Part shown: piece by piece, positions 50,652 through 59,988 of the stretch
How positions within the stretch are numbered: the first letter of the stretch is position 1
How the letters are laid out: each line of letters begins with the position of its first letter
Origin: Microbispora oryzae
GTDB taxonomy: Bacteria; Actinomycetota; Actinomycetes; Streptosporangiales; Streptosporangiaceae
Assembly (NCBI RefSeq): GCF_017896165.1
Contig: NZ_JAFCNB010000027.1
Span: forward strand, 1-63,493
Direction: 5' to 3'
Length of the DNA: 63,493 bases
Program-made: the position numbers and the translations under genes
The notes under the pieces: model-generated
The model's database searches: none
What the model was told of the DNA's origin: nothing
The model's input: the letters and a program-made list of their open reading frames with translations, nothing else

Positions 50652-51953
50652 TCAGCCGCTGATTTCCCCGCCGAGTGGGCGGCGTGGGTAGCCGCGGACC
50701 GGGACGGGCGCCCGCCACGGCTCGTGCACCAGATCGTCCGGCAGGGACGCCAGCTCAGGCACGTAGCGCCGCACGTACTCCCCGCACGGGTCGAACCGCC
50801 TGGCCTGCCGGACCGGGTTGAGCGTCCGGTTGGGGCGGGTGTCGTTGCCGGTGCCCGCGACCCACTGCCAGTTGCCGAAGTTGTTCGGCACATCCGCGTC
50901 GAGGAGCAGCCGGGCGAAGTGGTCCGCGCCGACGCGCCAGTCGATGCCGAGCCGCTTCGTCAGGTAGGAGCCGACGATCAGGCGGGCCCGGTTGTGCATC
51001 CAGCCCTCCCGCCGGAGCTGCCGCATCCCGGCGTCGACGACGGGCACGCCGGTCGTCCCCTCGCGCCAGGCCGCCTCGGCGTCGGCGTCCCGGCCCCACG
51101 CCGTACGGCCGGGGAGACGGCCACGGGGACGGTAGTCGTGCCGTGTGATGCCCGGGAAGGCGTGGGTGACCTGGTGGTGGAAGTCCCGCCAGCACAGTTG
51201 CCTGACGTAGTCGTCGCCGCCGCGGTGCCTGCCCGCCCGCCGGGCCAGTTCGTTGGGCGACACGCAGCCGAAGTGGAGGTAGGCGCTGAGCATCGAGGTG
51301 CGGGCGGCGAGGTGGTCGCGGGTGTCGCCGTAGCGGCCCAGGCCGTCGCCGACCCACTCGTCCATCCGCCGCAGCCCCTCCGTCTCACCGCCCCTGACCA
51401 CGCCGAACGGCTCCGGGGAGAGGGCGGGCAGGCTCCCTGGCGCCAGGCCGTGGGGCAGCCGCACCCGCTCGGGCGGTTCGAGCACCGGCCGGCCAGGCCA
51501 CGCCGACCAGACCCGCCAGTACGGCGTGAAGATCTTGTAGTGGTCTCCGCCCGGCGGGGTGAGCGCGCCGGGCGGCACCACGGTCACCCCGGGGAAGGTC
51601 CGGAACTCCAGCCGATGGGTCTCACACGCCTCCGCCAGGCGCTGCTCCCTCCGGCGGGCGAAGGCGCTGACGTCCGCGCTCGCCCAGACCCCGGCGGCGG
51701 ACGTCTCGCCCGCCACCCTCATCGCCTCGGCGACGGGGTCGCCGTGCCGTACGACGAGGTCGCCGCCGAGCCGGCGCAGGCTCGCCCGCAGGTCGTGGAG
51801 CGACTCGTGCAGGAACTCGCGGCGATGCCCGGCCTCAATGGCGGGGTCGAGCACGAACAGCGGCACCACACCCCCGCGCGAGCAGGCCGCGGCGAGCGCC
51901 GGGTGGTCGCGCACGCGCAGATCCCGGTTGAACAACACCACGATGGTCTCCAC
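50652..51953 (-). CDS. phrB: Deoxyribodipyrimidine photolyase (CPD, class I)
   Basis: Light-dependent DNA repair flavoprotein, 433 residues. N-terminal antenna-binding domain begins VVLFNRDLRVRDHPALAAA; the C-terminal FAD domain contains YGDTRDHLAARTSMLSAYLHFGCVSPNEL, QLCWRDFHHQV, WREGTTGVPVVDAGMRQL, GWMHNRARLIVGSYLTK and the NNFGNWQWVAGTGNDTRPNRTLNP signature. The Trp electron-transfer residues appear in place. Photolyase rather than cryptochrome is favoured by the full signature. ATG at 51953; convergent with fdhA. Confidence 0.94.
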   Translation of the reverse strand: METIVVLFNRDLRVRDHPALAAACSRGGVVPLFVLDPAIEAGHRREFLHESLHDLRASLRRLGGDLVVRHGDPVAEAMRVAGETSAAGVWASADVSAFARRREQRLAEACETHRLEFRTFPGVTVVPPGALTPPGGDHYKIFTPYWRVWSAWPGRPVLEPPERVRLPHGLAPGSLPALSPEPFGVVRGGETEGLRRMDEWVGDGLGRYGDTRDHLAARTSMLSAYLHFGCVSPNELARRAGRHRGGDDYVRQLCWRDFHHQVTHAFPGITRHDYRPRGRLPGRTAWGRDADAEAAWREGTTGVPVVDAGMRQLRREGWMHNRARLIVGSYLTKRLGIDWRVGADHFARLLLDADVPNNFGNWQWVAGTGNDTRPNRTLNPVRQARRFDPCGEYVRRYVPELASLPDDLVHEPWRAPVPVRGYPRRPLGGEISG

Positions 51954-52589
51954 GCCTGTCTCTTCGGCGCGGGGCTTCTATCCGGTTGCCACCCATGGAC
52001 CGGCCGCCGTACGGAAACGGAAAAGCGCGGCTTCCCAATTCGCCTGTCTCGGGGGGTCATCCAGTGATCTGCAGGGGCGCGCCGGGCGCCCTGCCCGCTC
52101 CGTGATCGTGGGGCACGGATCAGTAATGCCGAGAAAGCATGGAGAAAGATGTCGTCATAAGGCCGTCGGCGGGTATGAAGGTTATTCACGTTGGATGTGG
52201 ACGCGGGGTTGCCGGGGAAAGTCGGGCGTGGAAACCCCGGTCTCCGGGCGTGTGACGGTGCGTCCATTGGGCGGCATATGTCCAGGTAGGACTTACCTGA
52301 GAATTATGGAGGGGCTCAGGATCGCGACCTCTACGGAGAAGTCGGAACCGATATCGGGTGCCTTTCTGGGCCCCTTTTCGGACGGCCGGATTGGTGTTAT
52401 TTGCGGCCAATCATGAACCGAGTATTTCTCTGGTTCCTTTCCTTCCCAACACATCGGAGTCAGTCTAAGATCTCGTTCTATGTATCGGTATGCATCAGAT
52501 TTCCCCGTTGGGCAAGTGTGGCCCTGTCATCGTGGAGATGCTGTGGCCGAACATGACTCCTATCCCACGCTCACACCGCCTCCCAGCGC
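51954..52589. other. 636-bp intergenic region
   Basis: Upstream of both the photolyase (minus) and the 52590 gene (plus), with AT-richer patches at 52170-52320 and 52390-52520 where promoters are expected. I see no convincing gene. A tiny open frame starting GTG just before 52550 ends in an ATGA overlap with the 52590 start. Confidence 0.45.
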
Positions 52590-54713
52590 ATGAACCCGTC
52601 CGCCGGAGCCGGGGACGCCGCGCTCGACCCCGGCCGGGGCGCGGCGTGGGTCGACGAGCACGGTGCTCACCTCGTCGATTACGCCTCCTTCCACCTGGAG
52701 CCGGCTCGCGCGGTGGCCGCGGCGGCCTCCGCGCTGACGTCCTGCGTGGGGCTGGAGCGCCCCGACGGCGTCACCGACCGCGCCTGGCTGCTGTCCGCGC
52801 TGCGCCGTGAGTGCGGCGTCACGCCGACCGGCGGCCCCAGGCCAAGCGGTCCGGGCACGGGCGGCGCAGGGACGGGTTTTGCGGGAACGGGTTTTGCGGG
52901 AACGGGTGGCCCGGGCGGGTTCCGGCCCGGCCCCGGTCCGGGCGTCCCCGACGACGGGGCCGTCGCCCGCGCCTGGTTGCTCGCGGACCCGGCGGGCGCC
53001 GAGACCCTCCGCCTGCTGTACCGCCACGAGCTCGTGGTCGCCGACCTCGCCCGGCTCCAGGCCCTGTCGACACGCGAGGTGGGCCGGCTGATCGCCCGCA
53101 CCCAGGACGTGATCGAGATACTCGTGAGCGGGCTGGACGGCATCGCCCGTAGCCGTCCCCTATGCCCGGAGATCGAGCCCCTCGTCGCCGCGGTCTTCCC
53201 CGCGGGAGCAGGGCCCGAGGCGGCCCCGGGACCCGCACGGACTGCCCTGCTGACCCACATCGTGACCTGCTCGGTCTGCAAGCGTCCGATCAACATCCGC
53301 TACACCGTCCCGCAGATCGTGTCCCGCCCGCCGATCGCCCCGCTCACCCCCCAGACCCGGGCGCGCCTGGTCGAGGCGCTGCGGGCCCTGCCACCCGCGC
53401 GTCCCGTGGCCCAAGCGCGTCCCGTGACTCCCGGGCGTCCTGCGAATCCCGGGCGTCCCGCGATTCCCGGGTCTGTGACTCCCGCGCGTTCTGTGACTCC
53501 CGCGCCCCCCGAGCCGCCCGCCGCCCCGCGAACGGGCGGTCACCGGCCTCCGCCGCTCGCCGCGCGGAAGGCGGGGCACCGTCCTCCCTCGTCGTTCGGC
53601 GGCGCGCCGCTCCCGGCCCCGGTCGACGCGGCCCCGGTCCGTCCGTCGCCCGCCACTCCGGCGGCGCCTCCTGTCCCCGCGACCCCGGCCGCGTCGGCGG
53701 CGCCGCCTGCCCCCACAGGCCAGGTCGCGCCACACCCCCCGGCCGCGCCGGCGCGGCCGCAGGCCGGCCCGTCTCCCGCCAAGCCGTCCGCTCCGGCCGC
53801 CGGATCGCCCACCGCCGGATCGCCGACCGTCGGAGCGCCCCCCGTCGGATCGGCCGCGGCCGTGAATGGACCGTTCTCGGCCGCCTCCGTCCACGGCGGC
53901 AGGACCGGGCAGGAGACCCCGCTCTACGACGCGCTGCTCTCCCAGCTCCGGGCCCGGGAGGAGGCCCGTACGCGCCCCGGCGAGCCCGGCCTCGACGCGA
54001 TACCGGGCGCGGTCATGACGCCTGACTTGCCGGCGATGTCCGGCTCGTCCACGGGTCTGGGCGAGGCGTCCGGCGACGAGGAGGGCGGCCGGCTGCCGGG
54101 CGCCCAGGTCAGGATCGTCACGGTGCTGGCGCGTGTGGGCTCGCTGGTGCGCGCGACCGCGCTGCGGATCGTCATCGTGGTCGTCGCCGGTGCGGCGGGC
54201 ACGGTGGCGGGCATCAACCTGCTCGCGCCGGTCTTCGATCACGACGGAACCCCGGCGTCCCTGAGCTCGAACGTGACCAACGCCTCCGGTGCCCCCCGGA
54301 ACGACACAGCGGGAGGCGGCGCCGTGCCGGACTCGGCCTCAGACGGCGCGCCCTCGGGCGACTCGACCTCGGGTGGCGCGGTATCCGGTGGCGCGGGGCC
54401 GGTCGCCACGCTGGAGGCCGTCGCGGCCGGTGGGCTCCAGGTGCCGGCCGCGCTCGCGCTCGACGACTTCGGCCGCGGCCGCCTCACCATCACAGCCACA
54501 TCAGGCAGCACCCTGAAATGGCGGATATCGGCTCCGGGCCTGGTCGTCACGCCGTCCTCCGGGACCCTGAAGCCGGGTCACACCGGCGTGATCAGCGTGC
54601 GGGCGCTCCGCGTCCGCTACTGGTGCGGGGCTCCCGACCAGGTCAGCGCTCCCCTGGAGCTGCACGGCCAGAAGGGCACGGCCACGACCGAAGTGCGGTG
54701 GCGCACCTGCTGA
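52590..54713 (+). CDS. Sigma-like membrane protein with zinc motif and BACON-like C-terminus
   Basis: A 707-residue mosaic. N-terminal helical part with a sigma region 4-like stretch (LRLLYRHELVVADLARLQAL, STREVGRLIARTQDVIEILV) and a CxxC motif (VTCSVCKRPIN) near residue 230. A long Pro/Ala/Gly-rich linker spans about 250-460. One membrane helix (LRIVIVVVAGAAGTVAGINLL) lies near residue 530. An extracellular beta domain ends the protein (RLTITATSGSTLKWRISAPG... HTGVISVRALRVRYWCG), like BACON/Ig-type modules. It could couple an outside signal to a cytoplasmic regulator, but no partner is proven. First gene of a four-gene same-strand unit. Confidence 0.72.
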   Translation: MNPSAGAGDAALDPGRGAAWVDEHGAHLVDYASFHLEPARAVAAAASALTSCVGLERPDGVTDRAWLLSALRRECGVTPTGGPRPSGPGTGGAGTGFAGTGFAGTGGPGGFRPGPGPGVPDDGAVARAWLLADPAGAETLRLLYRHELVVADLARLQALSTREVGRLIARTQDVIEILVSGLDGIARSRPLCPEIEPLVAAVFPAGAGPEAAPGPARTALLTHIVTCSVCKRPINIRYTVPQIVSRPPIAPLTPQTRARLVEALRALPPARPVAQARPVTPGRPANPGRPAIPGSVTPARSVTPAPPEPPAAPRTGGHRPPPLAARKAGHRPPSSFGGAPLPAPVDAAPVRPSPATPAAPPVPATPAASAAPPAPTGQVAPHPPAAPARPQAGPSPAKPSAPAAGSPTAGSPTVGAPPVGSAAAVNGPFSAASVHGGRTGQETPLYDALLSQLRAREEARTRPGEPGLDAIPGAVMTPDLPAMSGSSTGLGEASGDEEGGRLPGAQVRIVTVLARVGSLVRATALRIVIVVVAGAAGTVAGINLLAPVFDHDGTPASLSSNVTNASGAPRNDTAGGGAVPDSASDGAPSGDSTSGGAVSGGAGPVATLEAVAAGGLQVPAALALDDFGRGRLTITATSGSTLKWRISAPGLVVTPSSGTLKPGHTGVISVRALRVRYWCGAPDQVSAPLELHGQKGTATTEVRWRTC

Positions 54714-54752
54714 CCTCCTTCCCACCCCTTTCCCGGTAAAAGGACCACGGCC

Positions 54753-55733
54753 ATGACAGAGACGCACACATCGCTTCCCCTCCCCGGCGAGCCGTTCCCG
54801 GAGTCGGTGCCGCTCACGGCGGAACACCTGCTGACCAACCGACGCCTCGAGCCCACGGGCGGCTGGCGGCGCCTCGTCTACCAGCTCTCCGGCGGCCGGA
54901 TCAACCCGTCGGAGTCGGCGGGAGAGGTGGAGCGGCGCACGCTGATCGCGCAGGCCCAGACGCCCGTGGCCAGCGGACACCACCGGATCGCGGTCATGAG
55001 CCTCAAGGGCGGCGTGGGGAAGACCACGACGACGGCCGCGCTCGGCAACACCCTGGCCTCCCTGCGCGGCGACCGGGTGATCGCCATCGACGCCAACCCC
55101 GACCGCGGCACGCTCGGGATCAAGGTCAAGTCGGAGACCGCCGCGACCATCCGCACGCTGCTGGCGGAGGCGCCGCACATCGTCAGGTACGCGGACGCGC
55201 GGGCCTTCACCTCGCAGTCTCCCGCCCGGCTGGAGGTGCTGGCGTCCGACACCGACCCGGCCGTCAGCGAGGCGTTCAACGCGGAGGACTACCGGACGGT
55301 CGCCGGGCTGATCGAGCGCTACTACTCGATCTGCATCACCGACTGCGGCACCGGGCTCCTGCACGGCGCGATGGGCGCGACGCTGGAACTGGCCGACCAG
55401 ATCGTGCTGGTGACACTGGTGGCGGTCGACGGCGCGAGCTCGGCGGCGGCCACGCTCGACTGGCTCACCGCCCACGGCCACGGCGACCTGGTCAAGAACG
55501 CGATCGTGGTGCTGAACGCGGTCGAGCCGAAGTCGCACGTCGACGTGGACCTGCTGGAACGGCACTTCACCAACCGGTGCAGGGCCGTGGTGCGGGTGCC
55601 GTTCGACCCGCACCTGAAGGAGGGCGCCGAGGTCGACCTGGCCCGGCTGCGGCCCACCACGCGCGGCGCCTACCTACGCCTCGCCGCCGCGGTCGGACAG
55701 GCGTTCGGGCAGCGCCCAGACCGGGGCAAGTGA
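54753..55733 (+). CDS. MinD/ParA-like ATPase
   Basis: A 326-residue deviant-Walker ATPase. The loop SLKGGVGKTTTTAALGNTLA carries the KGGVGKTT signature; DANPDRGTLG and CITDCGTGLLHGAM are switch-type segments. A 70-residue N-terminal extension (LPGEPFPESVPLTAEHLLTN) precedes the fold. Similar ATPases accompany type VII secretion (EspI-like) and other actinobacterial export clusters. Here the partners are membrane and secreted proteins of unknown role. It follows the 52590 gene by 39 bp and abuts the next gene. Confidence 0.88.
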   Translation: MTETHTSLPLPGEPFPESVPLTAEHLLTNRRLEPTGGWRRLVYQLSGGRINPSESAGEVERRTLIAQAQTPVASGHHRIAVMSLKGGVGKTTTTAALGNTLASLRGDRVIAIDANPDRGTLGIKVKSETAATIRTLLAEAPHIVRYADARAFTSQSPARLEVLASDTDPAVSEAFNAEDYRTVAGLIERYYSICITDCGTGLLHGAMGATLELADQIVLVTLVAVDGASSAAATLDWLTAHGHGDLVKNAIVVLNAVEPKSHVDVDLLERHFTNRCRAVVRVPFDPHLKEGAEVDLARLRPTTRGAYLRLAAAVGQAFGQRPDRGK

Positions 55734-56489
55734 ATGGGAGCCGTCATCCCCGATCCGGCCCTCGACTGGGATCTGGGGCCGCGGCGCCGGTGGGACCCGC
55801 GTCACGTGCTGCTCGTGATCGTCGGGGTGGTCACCGTCGTGGCTGTGGCGATCATCGTGCTGCAGACGCGGGAGCCCGAGCACAGGGCGGCCGCCACCGC
55901 CCCGGTCGCCGCGCCTTCGATCGCCCTCGCGGCGCCGTCCGGGCACGAGGGGGACGGCGGCTACCCGATCGGGTTCCCCCGTACGGAGCTCGGCGCGGCC
56001 TCGGCGGCGGCCGCGGCGCTGGAGGCCGCCTGGACTCTCGACGGCGCGCAGGCCGAGCAGGCCGCCGTCCTGTACGCCCCGCCCGACCAGCGGGACGCGG
56101 CACGCGACGGCGCGCGCGAGGCGGTGCGCGGCTGGCGGGAGACCCTGGGCCTGCCCGCCGAAGGCGACCTGCCCGAGGGCGCCGCCCTGCGGACCCAGAC
56201 GATCGGCGTCCAGTGGAAGGCCCGCGCCGACGACCAGGTCCAGGTGTGGGTGCTGGTCCAGGTGACGGCCACCAAGGGCGGATCCGGCAGCGGACCCGTC
56301 TACTCCAGCCCGTACGCGATGAGCCTCCTCATGACCTGGTCTCCCGACATGCGCGGCGCGGGCAAGGGCGACTGGGTCAACGTCCCCGACCCGGCGCCGC
56401 CGACCGTGCCCCCGGCCGCTCTTCCCGGTACGCCTCAGTTCGCGGCCGCGGGGTGGAGTTCGCTCCTCCCTCCCCGGCCCACCCCATAG
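55734..56489 (+). CDS. Single-pass membrane protein of the ATPase cluster
   Basis: A 251-residue protein with a short cytoplasmic N-terminus, one membrane helix (HVLLVIVGVVTVVAVAIIVL, residues 24-43) and an extracytoplasmic domain (LGAASAAAAALEAAWTLDGA, then VLVQVTATKGGSGSGPVYSS) with an NTF2-like/TcpC-like feel but no firm assignment. ATG immediately follows the ATPase stop. A structural or pilot component of an export apparatus is possible. Confidence 0.78.
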   Translation: MGAVIPDPALDWDLGPRRRWDPRHVLLVIVGVVTVVAVAIIVLQTREPEHRAAATAPVAAPSIALAAPSGHEGDGGYPIGFPRTELGAASAAAAALEAAWTLDGAQAEQAAVLYAPPDQRDAARDGAREAVRGWRETLGLPAEGDLPEGAALRTQTIGVQWKARADDQVQVWVLVQVTATKGGSGSGPVYSSPYAMSLLMTWSPDMRGAGKGDWVNVPDPAPPTVPPAALPGTPQFAAAGWSSLLPPRPTP

Positions 56490-56509
56490 ATCAAGGAAGG
56501 GCTCCCCCC

Positions 56510-58162
56510 ATGACACGACGCATGTCATCCCGGCGCGCCACTTTGGTCTCCGGACTCCTGCTGGCCGCGGTGTCGGCGACGACCGGCGCCGTCGTCGCGC
56601 AGCCCTGGGCCGCCGTGGCGGATCCCGGCGTGGACACCGCCTCCGCTTCCGGCGACACGACCGTCCCCGACGCCCCCGGTGGCTCGTCTGACTCCGGTGG
56701 CTCCACCGGCACCGATCCGGCGACGGGCTCCGAGACCAGAGCCGACACCAGCACCGATACCAGCGCCGACACTCGGGCCGACACCGGCGTCGGCGCGAGC
56801 TCCGACGCCGGCGCCGATACGCGGGTCGAGCCGCAGGACGCCGCGCCGGATTCCGCTCCCAGCGCGCCGGATTCCGCTCCCACCGTGGATTCGCGCCCGC
56901 GGTCCGGCTCCGGCGCGTGGCGTGACCCGGGGCAGACCGTGTCCCATCAGCGCTCCACGCCCGGGGGCGCCTCCGGAGAGCGGCAGGAACAGCGGAGCGC
57001 GCCCGATCAGCCGTCGGGGTCCGCCCAACAGGGCGGTTCGCCGGAGACTCCGGCTCCCACGTCCACCGGTACGGCGACGGCCCCGGCCACGCCACCCCGG
57101 ACGCCGCCCCGGCCGGTGGACAGGTCGGCGGGCGGATCAGCAGACAGCTCGGCGGACAGGTCGGTGCGCCACGCGCGGTCCCAGCCGCCGGCGAGGGCCG
57201 TCACCGGGTCGTCCCGTTCCGGCGCCGCACCCGTCAGCACACCGGCCGCCAGTCCTGCGGCAAGCCCCGCCGCCAGTCCCGCCGCCAGCCCTGCGGCCAG
57301 TCCGGTGGCCACGCCTGCCGCGTCGCCTGCCGCGTCGCCGAAGGCCAGCGCCCCGGCTGCCTCGGCGACTCCCAGCGTGCCTCCGGCCACCGCATCACCC
57401 GCGGTAAGCGTGCCGGCCGCCACGCCCAGTGCGAGCGGCTCCACCTCGCCCACACCGAGCGTCTCGCCGACCCCCTCGCCCCAGGCCACGCCGAAGGCCA
57501 CGCCCACCCCCACGCCCACCCCCACGCCCAAGCCCACGCCGAAGCCCACGCCGAAGCTCACACCCAAGCCCACACCCAAGCCCACGGCCACCGGCAAACC
57601 GCCCGCGCCCACGACACCGGCCCCGAAGCCGTCGGTCACGTCCACGAGCGGTTCCGCGGGCACCGTCCCGGCCACGTCCACCCCGCCCGCGACTCCTAGC
57701 CCGACTCCTGCCGGGACTCCCACGGGAACCCCCACCGAGGCGCCCGACATCGCGGAGATCGTCCCGGGTCTGCAGGCGCCGTCCGGCGACACACCCACCA
57801 TCACGCAGCCACAGCCGCCCGTCGTGACCTCGGTGCCCGTGCTCCTGCCGATGCCCCTGCCGGTCGACCGGTCCTCACCTGAGTCGTGCACGTACGGTGG
57901 GCCGGGATGCTGGAGCCTGGCGCCGTGGCGCAGCCGGGGCGCCGGTTCCCACGGGCTGGAGCGCCATGCGGCGGCGCGGCCGATGCCGAGGTGGGCGTTC
58001 GCACCTCCGGCCACGGCGGTCGCCGGCGTCTCCCCGAGCCCGTCCGGGGCCTTCGCCGCTCCGGCCGGTTCCGGTGCCTGGCTGGCCGCGGCCGACCGGG
58101 TCGGCTGCTGGGCCTTCGGGCCGACCGCGCGCTGCGCCGTGCCGACAGACGAGGCCCGTTAG
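56510..58162 (+). CDS. Secreted Pro/Ala/Ser/Thr-rich low-complexity protein
   Basis: A 550-residue exported protein. The signal peptide SRRATLVSGLLLAAVSATTGAVVA ends near AQPWAAVA. Almost everything after is disordered: repeated DT/DS units, then ASPAASP and TPKPTPK repeats (DNA 57240-57610). A short ordered end contains two cysteines (ESCTYGGPGCWSLAPW) and a terminal VGCWAFGPTARCAVPT. AAGGAAGG precedes the ATG. It may be a cell-wall spanning stalk or the exported substrate of the cluster. A hairpin follows. Confidence 0.78.
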   Translation: MTRRMSSRRATLVSGLLLAAVSATTGAVVAQPWAAVADPGVDTASASGDTTVPDAPGGSSDSGGSTGTDPATGSETRADTSTDTSADTRADTGVGASSDAGADTRVEPQDAAPDSAPSAPDSAPTVDSRPRSGSGAWRDPGQTVSHQRSTPGGASGERQEQRSAPDQPSGSAQQGGSPETPAPTSTGTATAPATPPRTPPRPVDRSAGGSADSSADRSVRHARSQPPARAVTGSSRSGAAPVSTPAASPAASPAASPAASPAASPVATPAASPAASPKASAPAASATPSVPPATASPAVSVPAATPSASGSTSPTPSVSPTPSPQATPKATPTPTPTPTPKPTPKPTPKLTPKPTPKPTATGKPPAPTTPAPKPSVTSTSGSAGTVPATSTPPATPSPTPAGTPTGTPTEAPDIAEIVPGLQAPSGDTPTITQPQPPVVTSVPVLLPMPLPVDRSSPESCTYGGPGCWSLAPWRSRGAGSHGLERHAAARPMPRWAFAPPATAVAGVSPSPSGAFAAPAGSGAWLAAADRVGCWAFGPTARCAVPTDEAR

Positions 58163-58165
58163 CGA

Positions 58166-58225
58166 GTGTCCCGTGGATCTTCTCCGCATGGGTGACCGCG
58201 CGGGCCAAGGGGATCTACGGGACAC
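58166..58225 (+). terminator. Long-loop inverted repeat after the low-complexity gene
   Basis: 14-bp arms GTGTCCCGTGGATC (58166-58179) and its partner at 58212-58225, one mismatch, 32-nt loop. It may be a terminator, or the end of an old insertion, since an IS relic begins 5 bp later. Confidence 0.5.
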
Positions 58226-58230
58226 CGCCT

Positions 58231-59249
58231 AGGGCCTGTATCGAAGTCGATCAGAGCCATTCGTTGATCGTGGCGATGAGGATGGTGGCTTGGTAGCGGA
58301 CGGCGAGTTTGTCGTAGCGGGTGGGTGCGCCACGAGGCGCCATGGAGTCGAGTGAGGTGAGAGACCTTCACCGCCGGGTTGTCGCAGCAATCCGGCTGAA
58401 GCTGGGGGCAGTTCGTATCGGAGGATGCCGAGGCGGGCGGTAAGCAGCCCTGACAACGTCGGGACGGACTGGCACTGCCAGACGGTTCGGGTCCGGCTAG
58501 CGAGACGGGAAGGTGTACGCGAGGTACCAGTGCTTGACGCCCGTAATTACGACACCGGCTCCAACCTGGCGGATACGGGCCGGACGCAGCGCACGACTGT
58601 CGGCGAGCTGGCGGTCGACTCCGAAGCCGACTCTACTCATCGATGGGGAGGCCAGGCCGAATGTCTGCGGCGTAGGTGTGGCGATGCTGCCGGGGTAGAG
58701 CTGGGCACCTCACCCGTCGATCGATTCCGTGGTGAACGTGGGAACTGTCCGCGGTCGCCCTCCGTGCCGGATCTCCACATGCACCATCGGCCTGCCGGTG
58801 GCCTTCACCAACTCGGCCATGACCGCCCGTGCCTCGCCTTCGAGCACTGCCCACTCGGCATCGGTCAGATCCGGCGGATATGACGGTATCCGGTCATGAC
58901 ATCGGCATCTCGGTGAGGCGCAACCACTGGCGCTCACGGACGCGGGCGTGTAGACAGACAACCACGGGCTCCTGGTTGCCGAGTTGCGTAGACAACACCT
59001 CAGCTATCAGGAGCCCGCTCCTGTCCGCAGGCGTATCACTCGAAAAGCTCGACCAGGGCACCCTCGTCCCAGCCTCAGCGACCAAATCCTTCGTCAGCAG
59101 GCGCTAAGGTGGCCAACGAGGTCTCCGGTATTCAGGTTTTTCTTGGTCGATCAACCCTCATACCGGAGACCTCGTTCGTTGTCGATCTCCTACGCGCACA
59201 CGAGCTTCAGAGCGGCAGGGCCGCCACAGCGGACTTTGATACAGGCCCT
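58231..59249 (-). mobile_element. Decayed IS5-type insertion sequence
   Basis: Bounded by 18-bp terminal repeats AGGGCCTGTATCGAAGTC (58231) and its near-complement ending at 59249 (one mismatch), with TA at both edges. Minus-strand transposase pieces survive: an IS5-like N-terminal PSYPPDLTDAEWAVLEGEAR at about 58710-58890, and a C-terminal RYDKLAVRYQATILIATINE at 58250-58320. The catalytic DDE core between them is unrecognisable. The interior also holds two hairpins (58965-59017 and 59115-59176) that may come from another element. Confidence 0.75.
59115..59176. repeat. Perfect 17-bp inverted repeat, 28-nt spacer
   Basis: AACGAGGTCTCCGGTAT at 59115-59131 and exact complement at 59160-59176. 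A second, 10-bp inverted repeat (CGGGCTCCTG, 58965-58974/59008-59017) lies 100 bp to the left. Both are inside the IS relic. Confidence 0.85.
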
Positions 59250-59251
59250 AG
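59222..59251 (+). repeat. IS-end sequence, left copy flanking the ABC/peptide cassette
   Basis: 30 bp containing GACTTTGATACAGGCCCT; recurs in the same orientation at 62874-62903 with one mismatch (offset 3652). Confidence 0.9.
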
Positions 59252-59313
59252 TCGCGTGCAGATAATGCTCCGCCAAGCTCACGGGATGAAGACCCCAGGC
59301 AAGGTCTAAATTT

Positions 59314-59988
59314 TCAACACCTCTTATTTATGTTGCCATCCAGGGCTTGGCAGGAGGAACTACCGCGCAGCGAACGTCGTCGGAGCAGGGCCAGCCGCCA
59401 GGGTGACATCGCCGCCACTGTTAGCCCAAGCCCGAGAATCGCCAGCGCGGCGAACCAGGAGGCGGTGTCATCGAAACGATGCAGGGGCCACGCCCACCAT
59501 CGCCGGTGCAGTTCGTCGTCGACTCCCCACCATTGCAGTAACACGAAGCCAGCCAGCGGCACGACCCAGGGCAGCGAGCGCCGGAACAGCCGGTCCGAGA
59601 TCAGAGCGAGACCGGAGAAGAGGATGACGTCACGCGCCCCGGCGGCGGCGTCTGGGGGCGATCCGACCGATAGGGCGCCGACAGCGACACTGCCGCAGGC
59701 CAACGTCACTGCACCGGCGGCATGCGCCGCCTCTGCCCGCGCCAAGACGCTGGTGGCCGTCCCCTCCAGCGTGCTCATCGGGGAATGCCTGCTGCCGATT
59801 GCGAGGATCGCGGCGGGTAAGGAGGTCAGGGTGACGACCGCCATCGGTGTCCACCCCGCTGCACTCGCCGAGGGCAGGACCAGCTCTTGACCGCGGGAAA
59901 CGGCGATCAGCGCGGCGCACAGCAGCAGACCGACGGTGGACCATCCCAGGCGATGCACCCGAGCATAGCGTTGGAACGTATCAGACAC
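59314..59988 (-). CDS. Membrane protein of the ABC/peptide cassette
   Basis: A 224-residue hydrophobic protein with about six membrane segments (for example LGWSTVGLLLCAALIAVS, ARDVILFSGLALISD, WVVPLAGFVLLQWWGV, WFAALAILGLGLTVAAMS). Not recognised by family. It overlaps the 3' end of the large permease gene by 8 bp and is the last gene of the operon. Immunity protein or second permease are the likely roles. GC content is a little lower than the window average. Confidence 0.75.
   Translation of the reverse strand: MSDTFQRYARVHRLGWSTVGLLLCAALIAVSRGQELVLPSASAAGWTPMAVVTLTSLPAAILAIGSRHSPMSTLEGTATSVLARAEAAHAAGAVTLACGSVAVGALSVGSPPDAAAGARDVILFSGLALISDRLFRRSLPWVVPLAGFVLLQWWGVDDELHRRWWAWPLHRFDDTASWFAALAILGLGLTVAAMSPWRLALLRRRSLRGSSSCQALDGNINKRC

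Noticed and set aside
57240..57610. Regular short repeats resembling a CRISPR or satellite array
   Set aside because: The repeats are in-frame Pro/Thr/Lys and Ala/Ser/Pro codons of a secreted protein. Unit length is 12-15 bp and there are no spacers of uniform size.
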